NCBI GenBank assembly: GCA_029936705.1
Contig: JAPYSD010000075.1
Span: 1-10,455, forward strand
DNA from: Croceicoccus sp.
Lineage (GTDB): Bacteria; Pseudomonadota; Alphaproteobacteria; Sphingomonadales; Sphingomonadaceae
DNA: 10,455 nucleotides
Direction: 5' to 3'
In this document: positions 1-6,779 of the stretch, one piece after another
How the letters are laid out: the number at the start of each line of letters is the position of its first letter
How positions within the stretch are numbered: position 1 is the first letter of the stretch
Notes under the pieces: model-generated
The model's input: only the letters and a program-made list of their open reading frames with translations
The model's database searches: none
Told to the model about the DNA's origin: nothing
Program-made: the position numbers and the translations under genes

Positions 1-171
1 GGCTATGGCTTCATCCAGCCCGACGATGGCTCGGCTGACAGCTTCGTTCACATCTCGGCCGTCCAGGCGGCTGGCATGCAGACGCTGGATAAGGAACAGC
101 GCCTGAACTACGAAGTCGAAATGGGCCGCAACGGCAAGGCAAGCGCCGTGAACCTGTCGGCTGCCGACTGA
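1..171 (+). CDS. Cold-shock protein (CspA family), 3' part only
   Basis: The window opens inside this gene. The last 56 codons are present and end in TGA. The visible protein starts at GYGFI, the RNP1 RNA-binding motif, and continues with SFVHIS, the RNP2 motif, at about residues 14-19 of the fragment. These are the two nucleic-acid-binding strands of the cold-shock (OB-fold) domain. Family members are about 67-70 residues long, so only some 12-14 N-terminal residues should be missing. Such proteins bind single-stranded RNA or DNA in the cytoplasm and act as RNA chaperones. The visible C-terminus (NGKASAVNLSAAD) stops where single-domain Csp proteins stop, so this is not a two-domain form. 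Promoter and 5' UTR lie outside the window, so cold or growth-phase regulation cannot be judged. The family call is secure; the paralogue cannot be named. Confidence 0.95.
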   Translation, partial: GYGFIQPDDGSADSFVHISAVQAAGMQTLDKEQRLNYEVEMGRNGKASAVNLSAAD

Positions 172-177
172 TTTCCC

Positions 178-220
178 ATTGCCCCGCCCGGTCCGTGACC
201 GGCGCGGGGCAATGTCTTTT
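178..220 (+). terminator. Intrinsic terminator of the cold-shock gene
   Basis: It begins 6 bases after the csp stop codon. The outer stem ATTGCCCCGC (178-187) pairs perfectly with GCGGGGCAAT (204-213). An inner stem CCGGTC (188-193) pairs with GACCGG (197-202) around a CGT loop, with one bulged C at 203. The 16-bp composite stem is followed by GTCTTTT, a short T tract. This is the strongest terminator in the window and separates csp from the next small gene. Confidence 0.92.
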
Positions 221-243
221 CCCCCACCCGGACGGGAGCCTTC

Positions 244-489
244 GTGAGCCAGACCTTCGAATTCTATGACGCCCGCGCCCGCGAGGCAGCGGCAGAGGCT
301 GAGCAGGCCACCTTGGACAATGTGCGCGACCGCAATCTGCGCGCCGCCAAGACATGGCGCGGCCTTGCCGACCAGGCACGCCGCGTGCTGGCCGAACGCA
401 ACAAGGCCGAGCAGGAGCGTGTCGACCGCCGCCGCGCCGAGGCCGAGGAAGCCGAGGCCGAACAGGCCGAAGCGCGCGAGACGCACTGA
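244..489 (+). CDS. Small charged coiled-coil protein, function unknown
   Basis: An 81-residue protein with a GTG start preceded by GGGAG (234-238) at a 5-base spacing. It begins MSQTFEFYDARAREAAAEAE and then consists almost entirely of Ala, Glu, Arg and Gln. The pattern suggests one long amphipathic helix or coiled coil, with an acidic, repetitive tail (about residues 62-79, rich in AEAEE/AEAEQ). There is no signal peptide, membrane segment or Cys, so it is probably cytoplasmic. I recall similar short proteins in other sphingomonads but know no function. It follows csp on the same strand, but the strong terminator between them argues for its own promoter or read-through expression. The start fits the ribosome-binding site well and coding bias is consistent, so the gene is likely real. 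A function cannot be assigned. Confidence 0.8.
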   Translation: MSQTFEFYDARAREAAAEAEQATLDNVRDRNLRAAKTWRGLADQARRVLAERNKAEQERVDRRRAEAEEAEAEQAEARETH

Positions 490-622
490 CCCGGCGGCGC
501 GGCGTTTCGCGCTGTCCTACATCATGACCCGGCGCTAGATCGGGGCGAGGGGGCATCCCCTTCGCTCCTTGAAAACGTACGCCGATTTTTCCCGCATGGT
601 CCCGGTGTCAACCGGCGCCCGC

Positions 623-647
623 AAACCCGCGCGTTTCCGCGGGTTTT
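623..647 (+). terminator. Possible intrinsic terminator after the small coiled-coil gene
   Basis: AAACCCGCG (623-631) pairs perfectly with CGCGGGTTT (638-646) around a 6-base loop, and the stem runs into a short T run (644-647). It lies 134 bases after the stop of the 81-residue gene and 215 bases before acs, so it could end transcription entering from upstream. The T tract is short and partly inside the stem, so the function is uncertain. Confidence 0.45.
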
Positions 648-687
648 CGCACGATTGCGCCAGGTGACAGCCTGTGTAGGACGTGTC

Positions 688-713
688 GCCCCTGTCAACG
701 GGCCCCTGTCAAC
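688..713. repeat. 12-bp tandem direct repeat GCCCCTGTCAAC
   Basis: GCCCCTGTCAAC occurs at 688-699 and again at 702-713, a 14-bp period. A third copy of its core TGTCAAC sits at 606-612. The complement of the core is GTTGACA, which contains the canonical -35 hexamer TTGACA on the minus strand. The copies could be operator half-sites for acs or minus-strand promoter elements; no matching -10 at the right spacing was found. Confidence 0.6.
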
Positions 714-861
714 CGAACCGCCAGCCTTGGCCGCTGGCCGTACCCGGCCCTGCATGGCGGGGCTTGGCAGCACCCGCGCGGCTTTCTATGCCCGTCGCCA
801 AGAATGTCCGGCCGCCCGCCAGCAGCGGGCCGCGCCGCATGACAGCGATACGGGAGCCCGC

Positions 862-2829
862 ATGCCACAGACCACACACGCCGCGCCTGCCATGATCCCG
901 GTGCCCGAACAGGCAAGGGACCAAACGCTCTGCACGCTGGACCAGTACCGGCAGATGTATGCGCGCAGCATGGACGACCCGGACGGCTTCTGGCTGGAAC
1001 AGGCCCAGCGGCTGGACTGGTTTACCGCCCCCTCCAGGATCGCGGGGTGGAGCTTCGACCCGGTCGAGATCAAGTGGTTCGAGGACGGCGAGATCAACAT
1101 CTGCCACAACGCCGTCGACCGCCATGTCGAGGCCGGTAACGGCGACCGCATCGCGGTGATCTTCGAACCCGACAGCCCCGACGATGCGGTCCGCCGCTTC
1201 ACCTTTGCCGAGGTGCAGCGCGAAGTGATCCGCATGGCGGGCACGCTGAAGAAGATGGGTGTGGCCAGGGGCGACCGCGTCACGATCTACATGCCGATGA
1301 TCCCCGAGGGCGCGTTTGCCATGCTGGCATGCGCGCGCATCGGCGCGGTGCATTCGGTGGTGTTCGGCGGCTTCTCGCCCGACGCCATCGCCGGCCGGAT
1401 CGAGGATTGCCGCTCCGACTTCGTGATCTGCGCCGACGAAGGCCTGCGCGGGTCCAGGGCGATCCCGCTGAAGGCCAATGTCGATGCCGCGCTGAAGAAG
1501 GTATCGGTCAGGCAGGTGCTGGTCGTCCGCCACACCGGCGGCAAGGTCGAGATGACGGAAGGCCGCGACCACTGGTACCACGAGATCAGCCAGGGCGTGC
1601 CCGAAGACTGCCCGTGCGAGGTGATGAAGGCCGAAGACCCGCTGTTCATCCTCTACACCTCCGGCTCCACGGGCAAGCCCAAGGGCGTGGTCCACACGAC
1701 CGGCGGCTATGCCGTCTGGACCGAGACGACGTTCCGCCACGTCTTCGACTACCGCGAGGGCGAGGTATACTGGTGTACCGCCGACATCGGCTGGGTCACC
1801 GGGCACAGCTATATCGTCTATGGCCCGCTGCAGGCAGGGGCCACCGCGCTGATGTTCGAAGGCGTGCCGAGCTATCCCGATCACGGCCGGTTCTGGCAGA
1901 TCGTGGACAAGCACCGGGTGAATATCTTCTACACCGCGCCCACCGCGATCCGCGCACTGATGCGCGAAGGTGACCGGTTCGTCGACGATTACGACCTGTC
2001 CTCGCTGCGCCTGCTGGGCAGCGTGGGCGAACCGATCAACCCCGAGGCCTGGCGCTGGTACCGCGATCATGTCGGCCACGGCAGCGCCCCGGTCGTCGAC
2101 ACCTGGTGGCAGACCGAGACGGGCGGGGTGATGATCACCACCCTGCCGGGCGCGCACGGAATGAAGCCGGGCAGCGCGGGCCGCCCGTTCTTCGGCGTCG
2201 CGCCGCAGCTGGTCGACAATGACGGCAAGGTGCTGGCCGACGAATCGACGGGCGGCGCCGCCGAGGGCAATTTGTGCATCACGCGAAGCTGGCCCGGCCA
2301 GGCGCGCACCGTCTATGGCGATCACGACCGCTTCATCCAGACCTATTTCAGTCACTACCCCGGCAAGTATTTCAGCGGCGACGGCTGCCGCCGGGACGAT
2401 GACGGCTATTACTGGATCACGGGCCGGGTCGACGACGTCATCAACGTCTCGGGCCACCGCATGGGCACGGCAGAGGTCGAAAGCGCGCTGGTGCTGCACG
2501 AAAAGGTCGCCGAGGCCGCGGTCGTGGGCTTTCCGCACGACATCAAGGGGCAGGGCATCTATTGCTATGTCACGTTGAACGCCGGGGTGGAGGACAGCGA
2601 CGAGCTGAAGGCCGAGCTGCGCCAGTGGGTGCGGACCGAGATCGGCCCGATCGCGACGCCCGACCACCTGCAGTTTACGCCCGCACTGCCCAAGACGCGG
2701 TCAGGCAAGATCATGCGCCGCATCCTGCGCAAGATTGCCGAGAACGACTTCGGCTCGCTGGGCGATACATCGACGCTGGCGGATCCGTCGCTGGTCGACG
2801 GGCTGATCGAGGGGCGCCAAAACCGCTGA
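862..2829 (+). CDS. acs: Acetyl-CoA synthetase (acetate--CoA ligase)
   Basis: A 655-residue cytoplasmic enzyme that makes acetyl-CoA from acetate, ATP and CoA through acetyl-AMP. Full length for the family (about 650). Visible motifs in order: the phosphate-binding loop YTSGSTGKPKG at 265-275; TWWQTET at 414-420, containing the Trp that limits the acid pocket to acetate; the ATP-contacting GDG near D507; the hinge region GRVDD at 521-525; and PKTRSGKIMRR with invariant K616. K616 matches the lysine that is reversibly acetylated in Salmonella Acs, so post-translational control is likely (known for the family, inferred here). The frame stays open upstream to 655, but ATG 862 has GGGAG at 852-856 and gives the normal N-terminus; the next ATG (892) has no such site. 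It is convergent with an exported-protein gene and close to a symporter operon that may import its substrate. Confidence 0.97.
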   Translation: MPQTTHAAPAMIPVPEQARDQTLCTLDQYRQMYARSMDDPDGFWLEQAQRLDWFTAPSRIAGWSFDPVEIKWFEDGEINICHNAVDRHVEAGNGDRIAVIFEPDSPDDAVRRFTFAEVQREVIRMAGTLKKMGVARGDRVTIYMPMIPEGAFAMLACARIGAVHSVVFGGFSPDAIAGRIEDCRSDFVICADEGLRGSRAIPLKANVDAALKKVSVRQVLVVRHTGGKVEMTEGRDHWYHEISQGVPEDCPCEVMKAEDPLFILYTSGSTGKPKGVVHTTGGYAVWTETTFRHVFDYREGEVYWCTADIGWVTGHSYIVYGPLQAGATALMFEGVPSYPDHGRFWQIVDKHRVNIFYTAPTAIRALMREGDRFVDDYDLSSLRLLGSVGEPINPEAWRWYRDHVGHGSAPVVDTWWQTETGGVMITTLPGAHGMKPGSAGRPFFGVAPQLVDNDGKVLADESTGGAAEGNLCITRSWPGQARTVYGDHDRFIQTYFSHYPGKYFSGDGCRRDDDGYYWITGRVDDVINVSGHRMGTAEVESALVLHEKVAEAAVVGFPHDIKGQGIYCYVTLNAGVEDSDELKAELRQWVRTEIGPIATPDHLQFTPALPKTRSGKIMRRILRKIAENDFGSLGDTSTLADPSLVDGLIEGRQNR

Positions 2830-2848
2830 TCCACCTTTGCGTGGATCA
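2827..2848. terminator. Shared hairpin between convergent acs and exported-protein gene
   Basis: TGATCCAC (2827-2834) and GTGGATCA (2841-2848) form a perfect 8-bp inverted repeat with a 6-base loop. The left arm starts with the TGA stop of acs, and the right arm ends with the stop of the minus-strand gene. On the minus side it is followed by GCGGTTTT, a short T run; on the plus side there is no T tract. It is probably a bidirectional terminator, better in the minus direction. Confidence 0.65.
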
Positions 2849-3271
2849 GTCCTGCGGCGGCGCGGGGCAATTGCGCTGGCAATGGGCGGAGGCGGCCGGA
2901 TTGAACCGCCCGCTGACCCTGATCGTCGCGCCATTGTCCAGCGCATAGGTCGCGGCGTCCGTATTGGCGAGCGCATCGACGTTCGCCGGGATGCTGACGG
3001 TGCCCCTGCGGTTCGATGTTCGTCGCGGCGCCGCAGCGGCAGCGCGCGGGCGGCGGGCCGGACGTGCCGTGCTGCCGATCGTGTTGGCGGCATTGCCGAT
3101 GCTGCCGCTGATCGACCGACCAAGGGAGCGCTGCGCCCCGCCGGTCTGCGCCGTACCGGACAGGATCACGGCGCTTTCCGCCGCGTCCTGCGCCCGTGCC
3201 GGGACGTCAAAGGACAAGCCCGCTGCCACGACGGCGGCAGCGGCAAGCAGGCAGGTTCGTGTGCTGGGCAT
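2846..3271 (-). CDS. Small exported Arg/Ala-rich protein, function unknown
   Basis: A 141-residue protein beginning MPSTRTCLLAAAAVVAAGLS. Residues 1-27 look like a Sec signal peptide ending in ARA before QDAA, so the mature protein of about 114 residues should be periplasmic or secreted. After it comes a Gly/Ser/Ala-rich part (35-65), a strongly basic stretch with many Arg (70-89), a better-structured segment VDALANTDAATYALDNGATI (98-117), and a C-terminal tail with two cysteines (C131, C135). I do not recognise a domain. An in-frame ATG at 3286 would add five residues, but GGAGG lies between the two ATGs, about 8 bases before 3271, so 3271 is the better start. The gene is convergent with acs and 117 bases downstream of the symporter on the same strand; no clear terminator separates it from that operon. 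Confidence 0.78.
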   Translation of the reverse strand: MPSTRTCLLAAAAVVAAGLSFDVPARAQDAAESAVILSGTAQTGGAQRSLGRSISGSIGNAANTIGSTARPARRPRAAAAAPRRTSNRRGTVSIPANVDALANTDAATYALDNGATIRVSGRFNPAASAHCQRNCPAPPQD

Positions 3272-3388
3272 TTCGGCACCCTCCATTCCCCGCGACCTGC
3301 CGCATCCTGCGCCCGCCCGGCCCGCCTGGCAACGTTCCTGTGCCGATTGTGCTGCGATGTGACAGCCGCCGCCGGGCCGCCCACGCGA

Positions 3389-5161
3389 TCAGTGAACCTG
3401 CGCCGTCGCGGCTCCGCGCGGAACCCGGATCGATTCGACCAGCCGCCCGATCTCTGCCGGCGGGCTGGCGGTGAACTTCATCACCGCGATGGCAACACCG
3501 AAATTGATCAGCATGCCGATCACGCCGATCCCTTCGGGCGAAATGCCCAGCAGCCAGTTCTCCGCCACGTTGGCATCGGGGTTCCACAGCTTGAAATAGG
3601 CGATGTAGAGGAAGGTGAAGCCCAGCCCCGCGACCATGCCCGCGATCGCCCCTTCCTTGTTCATCGACTTGGTGAAGATGCCCATGAAGATCGCCGGAAA
3701 CAGCGATGCCGCCGCCAGACCAAAGGCAAAGGCGACGACCTGCGCCACCCATCCGGGCGGATAGATCCCCAGCACGCCCGCCACCACGATCGCCGCCGTC
3801 GCCGCAAGGCGCGCCGCCAGAAGTTCGCCCTTTTCCGAAATGCCGGGCCGGAAGGTCGACTTCAAAAGGTCGTGGCTGACCGCGGTGGAAATCACCAGCA
3901 GCAGCCCCGCCGCCGTCGACAGCGCCGCCGCCAGCCCGCCCGCCGCGACCAGCGCGATCACCCAGCCGGGCAGATTGGCGATTTCAGGGTTGGCCAACAC
4001 CATGATGTCGCGGTCGAGATAGACCTCGTTCGCGTTGTCCGCGACTGGCGCATTGGTGACCAGCCGGTTGCCCGCGGGCCCGCGCTCACCCGAATAATCC
4101 GGCGCGCCGGTGAATGGATCGCCCGCCGCGACCTGCATCACCCCGTCGCCGTTCTTGTCGGTAAAGGCGATGAGGTTGTTGGCTTCCCAGTTCGTGAACC
4201 ACGCCGGTGCCTCGGCATAGGGGGTGTCGTTGATGCTTTCGTTGAAGTTCAGCCGCGCAAAGGCCGCGACGGCTGGGGCGGTGGTATAGAGCAGCGCGAT
4301 GAACACCAGCGCCCAGCCCGCCGACTTGCGCGCGTCCGACGCCTTGGGCACGGTGAAGAAACGCACGATGACATGGGGCAGCCCCGCCGTGCCGATCATC
4401 AGCGCGGCGGTGATGCAGAACACGTCGATCATCGACTTGCCATCGGTATAGGGACCGAATCCCATCATCTGCAGCGACTGGTCCAGCTTCTCCAGCACAT
4501 ACATCCCCGACCCGTCGTTCACGGTGGAACCCAGCCCCAGCTGCGGGATCGGATTGCCGGTGATCAGCATCGAGATGAAGAACGCCGGCACCATGTAGGC
4601 GAAGATCAGCACGCAATATTGCGCGACCTGCGTATAGGTGATGCCCTTCATCCCGCCCAGCACGGCATAGAAGAACACGATGCCCATGCCGATCACCACG
4701 CCCAGTTCGACCGACACGTCGAGGAAGCGGCTGAACACGATGCCCACGCCGCGCATCTGCCCCGCGATATAGGTGAACGAGATGAAGATCAGGCAGATCA
4801 CCGCGACAGTGCGGGCCACCCTGGAATAATACCGCGTGCCGATGAAGTCGGGCACCGTGAACTGCCCGAACTTGCGCAGATAGGGCGCCAGCAGCAGCGC
4901 CAGCACGACATAGCCGCCGGTCCAGCCCATCAAATAGACCGAACCGTCATAGCCCATGAAGGCGATCAGCCCCGCCATCGAGATGAAGCTGGCCGCGCTC
5001 ATCCAGTCGGCGGCGGTCGCCATGCCGTTGACCACGGGATGCACCCCGCCGCCCGCCACGTAGAACTCCTTGGTGGAACCCGCCCGCGTCCAGATCGCGA
5101 TCCCGATATAGAGCGCGAAGCTGGCGGCGACGAAGATATAGATCAGCGTCTGTGTCGACAT
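3389..5161 (-). CDS. Sodium:solute symporter large subunit (VC_2705/ActP-like)
   Basis: A 590-residue inner-membrane protein of the SSS family, with about 13 hydrophobic segments from residue 5 to 563. The VC_2705-type subgroup is recognised by the start (STKEFYVAGGGVHPVVNGMA), the ADWMSAASFI segment near 51-60, the GLAAALSTAAGLLLVIST segment at 409-426, and the DUF4212 partner immediately upstream. The family takes up small organic acids with Na+; acetate or a related monocarboxylate is a reasonable guess because acs lies nearby, but substrate cannot be read from sequence. A large hydrophilic loop (about 303-398) separates membrane segments and contains DKNGDG at 335-340, similar to a calcium-binding loop. 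ATG 5161 lies 11 bases after the DUF4212 stop with a G-rich GCGGGG stretch before it. The two genes are surely one operon. Family assignment is strong; substrate is not. Confidence 0.92.
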   Translation of the reverse strand: MSTQTLIYIFVAASFALYIGIAIWTRAGSTKEFYVAGGGVHPVVNGMATAADWMSAASFISMAGLIAFMGYDGSVYLMGWTGGYVVLALLLAPYLRKFGQFTVPDFIGTRYYSRVARTVAVICLIFISFTYIAGQMRGVGIVFSRFLDVSVELGVVIGMGIVFFYAVLGGMKGITYTQVAQYCVLIFAYMVPAFFISMLITGNPIPQLGLGSTVNDGSGMYVLEKLDQSLQMMGFGPYTDGKSMIDVFCITAALMIGTAGLPHVIVRFFTVPKASDARKSAGWALVFIALLYTTAPAVAAFARLNFNESINDTPYAEAPAWFTNWEANNLIAFTDKNGDGVMQVAAGDPFTGAPDYSGERGPAGNRLVTNAPVADNANEVYLDRDIMVLANPEIANLPGWVIALVAAGGLAAALSTAAGLLLVISTAVSHDLLKSTFRPGISEKGELLAARLAATAAIVVAGVLGIYPPGWVAQVVAFAFGLAAASLFPAIFMGIFTKSMNKEGAIAGMVAGLGFTFLYIAYFKLWNPDANVAENWLLGISPEGIGVIGMLINFGVAIAVMKFTASPPAEIGRLVESIRVPRGAATAQVH

Positions 5162-5172
5162 GTCCGCCCCGC

Positions 5173-5481
5173 TCAATCGCCGAGGTCGTAGCGGCGTTCG
5201 ATCCGCTTCATCTTCCAGGCGTAGAAGAACACCAGCACGATGAAGACATAGATCGAACCCTGCTGCGCGAACCAGAAGCCAAGCGGAAAGCCGCCGATCA
5301 TGAACCGATCGAGAAAGCCGCGCAGCAGGATGCCGCAGCCGAAGGACGCGATGAACCAGATCGACATCAGCATCACCAGCAGGCGTATGTTGGCCTTCCA
5401 ATAGGCGCGGGCGTGCCCCTCGTCAGCCGCCTCTACCTCCGCTTCCGCCCCAGTCGCCGCCTGATCCCGGTCGCTTGCCAT
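5173..5481 (-). CDS. DUF4212 small subunit of the sodium:solute symporter
   Basis: A 102-residue protein matching the small-subunit family that accompanies VC_2705-type symporters. The N-terminal 25 residues are Ala/Glu-rich and soluble. They are followed by the characteristic YWKANIRLLVMLMSIWFIAS (28-47), which starts the first membrane helix (to about 53), and a second helix at about 72-88, then a basic WKMKRIERRYDLGD tail. It is probably an inner-membrane accessory needed for the large subunit (family-level inference). The frame stays open to an ATG at 5574, which would add 31 residues, but no ribosome-binding site precedes it and the extension does not look like the family. ATG 5481 has GGGGGA about 9 bases upstream and gives the usual length. 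It sits 126 bases after the FAH-family gene on the same strand, a gap large enough for a promoter, although I cannot point to one. Confidence 0.9.
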   Translation of the reverse strand: MASDRDQAATGAEAEVEAADEGHARAYWKANIRLLVMLMSIWFIASFGCGILLRGFLDRFMIGGFPLGFWFAQQGSIYVFIVLVFFYAWKMKRIERRYDLGD

Positions 5482-5607
5482 CCCGCCACTTCCCCCATTG
5501 TCGTTCTGTTGCGCCGAGACTTCCCGCGCGCGGGCGGTTTGGCAAGAGCGATCAGGGACGTTCCCCACGGCCATGTCGCGGCGCGGCGGTGAAACCCCGT
5601 CAGCGCG

Positions 5608-6633
5608 TCACTTGCAGCCGGCGGGCGGGGCCGTGACGGTCTGCTCGATCGCGCCGAAGATCGAATGGCCCGCGGCATCGCGCATCTCGATCCGCACGAC
5701 GTCGCCGTGCTGCAGGAACGGGGTGGCGGCCTGGCCGTCTTGGATCGTTTCGATCGTGCGCAGCTCCGCGATGCAGGAATAGCCGACGCCCCCTTGGTCG
5801 ACTGGTCGGCCGGGGCCGCCGCCTTCGTCCTTGTTGCTGATCGTACCCGACCCGATGATCGCGCCCGCGCCCAGGTTGCGGGTGCGCGCCGCGTGCGACA
5901 CTAGGTCGGCCAGGGTAAAGGTCGCGTCGATCGCGACATCGGCCCTGCCAAAGGGCTGCCCGTTGAAGTCGACCATCAGCGGCAGGCGGATCAGTCCGTC
6001 CTGCCAGGCATCGCCCAGTTCGTCGGGCGTGACCGCGACCGGCGAAAAGCTTGTCGCGGGCTTGGACTGGTAGAATCCAAAACCCTTGGCCAGCTCGCCC
6101 GGGATCAGACCGCGCAGCGACACGTCGTTCACCAGCATCAGCAGCTTGACGTGATCGCCCGCCTGCTCAGGCGCGGTGCCCATCGGCACGTCGTCGGTGA
6201 TGCACGCGATCTCGCCCTCCATGTCGCAGCCCCAGTCCGGGTGGCCCAGCGGGATGTCGGCGCGCGGCGGCAGGAAATCGTCGGATCCGCCCTGGTACAT
6301 CAGCGGATCGCTGTAGAAACTCTCGGGCACCTCTGCGCCGCGGGCCTGCCGCACCAGCTCGACATGGTTGAGATAGGCCGACCCGTCCGCCCATTGATAG
6401 GCGCGCGGCAGGGGCGACAGCGCGTCATGCTCGCGAAAGCGCAGGCAGGGCACGGCCTCGTGCTCGACATCGCGGTAGAGCAGTTCGAGGCGCGGCGCGA
6501 TCCGGTCCCAGTCATCCAGCGCGGCCTGCAGCGTGGGCGCGATATTGTCGGCGGCGCAATAGCGGGTCAGGTCCTTCGAGACCACGACCAGCCGCCCATC
6601 GCGGCTGCCATCGTCGATTGATGCGAGTTTCAT
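5608..6633 (-). CDS. Fumarylacetoacetate hydrolase (FAH) family protein
   Basis: A 341-residue cytoplasmic enzyme of the FAH superfamily, which hydrolyses C-C bonds of, or hydrates or decarboxylates, beta-keto acids using a divalent metal. The N-terminal third (about 1-100) resembles the extra N-terminal domain of this subgroup. The catalytic fold follows: E139 and E141 in DMEGEIA and D170 in LVNDVSLR fit the metal-binding acidic triad; K184 in LAKGFGFYQSKPATSFSP and GAGAIIGSGTISN (255-267) are typical of true fumarylacetoacetases. The last step of tyrosine or homogentisate breakdown is therefore a fair guess, but no hmgA or maiA gene accompanies it, so the substrate stays open. ATG 6633 has GAAGG about 9 bases upstream. 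It lies 146 bases downstream of tRNA-Ser in the same direction and 126 bases before the symporter operon. It may have its own promoter in the first gap. Confidence 0.88.
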   Translation of the reverse strand: MKLASIDDGSRDGRLVVVSKDLTRYCAADNIAPTLQAALDDWDRIAPRLELLYRDVEHEAVPCLRFREHDALSPLPRAYQWADGSAYLNHVELVRQARGAEVPESFYSDPLMYQGGSDDFLPPRADIPLGHPDWGCDMEGEIACITDDVPMGTAPEQAGDHVKLLMLVNDVSLRGLIPGELAKGFGFYQSKPATSFSPVAVTPDELGDAWQDGLIRLPLMVDFNGQPFGRADVAIDATFTLADLVSHAARTRNLGAGAIIGSGTISNKDEGGGPGRPVDQGGVGYSCIAELRTIETIQDGQAATPFLQHGDVVRIEMRDAAGHSIFGAIEQTVTAPPAGCK

Positions 6634-6779
6634 GAGGGTGTGCCTTCAGCCTGTTCTTCTTATCCCCGGATGGGTGCCACACTCGCCACCCTCTGAACAG
6701 GGGATAGCGGACGCGCGGCATCGACGGGCATGGCGAAACGTCCGGTGAGGCGGGATCTGGCGGAAAATGTAGGGGAGGC

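Larger units (their letters stand above)
490..861. other. Non-coding leader upstream of acs
   Basis: These 372 bases hold no convincing gene. Frames open here give Pro/Arg-rich translations without a ribosome-binding site. The region contains a 9-bp hairpin at 545-565 (GCGAGGGGG / CCCCTTCGC, loop CAT, one G-T pair) without a T tract, a terminator-like hairpin at 623-647, and three copies of TGTCAAC (606-612, 693-699, 707-713). The acs promoter must lie here, but I see no clear -35/-10 pair on the plus strand. Confidence 0.6.

Noticed and set aside
655..861. N-terminal extension of Acs by 69 codons
   Set aside because: It begins with TTG and no ribosome-binding site, and is not part of any Acs I know; ATG 862 has GGGAG 5 bases upstream.
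709..2667. Long open frame on the minus strand across acs (652 codons)
   Set aside because: Its translation is an antisense shadow of acs: rich in Val, Asp, His and Arg with no recognisable domain, while the plus strand carries every Acs motif. Long antisense frames are expected in GC-rich DNA.
2837..5191. Open frame of 784 codons on the plus strand across the symporter operon
   Set aside because: The translation is Arg/His/Asp/Gln-rich and low in complexity, as expected opposite a membrane-protein gene. The minus strand encodes clear SSS-family segments, a signal-peptide protein and matching start sites.
5162..5401. N-terminal extension of the symporter frame by 80 codons
   Set aside because: It overlaps the DUF4212 gene in another frame, contains no family sequence, and MSTQ at 5161 is the usual start for the family.
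5523..5534. Palindrome CCCGCGCGCGGG upstream of the DUF4212 gene
   Set aside because: A simple alternating GC palindrome is expected by chance in this base composition; no T tract follows it and it has no partner sites.
5482..5574. 31-residue N-terminal extension of the DUF4212 protein
   Set aside because: No ribosome-binding site precedes ATG 5574 and the added residues do not resemble the family; ATG 5481 gives the normal length.
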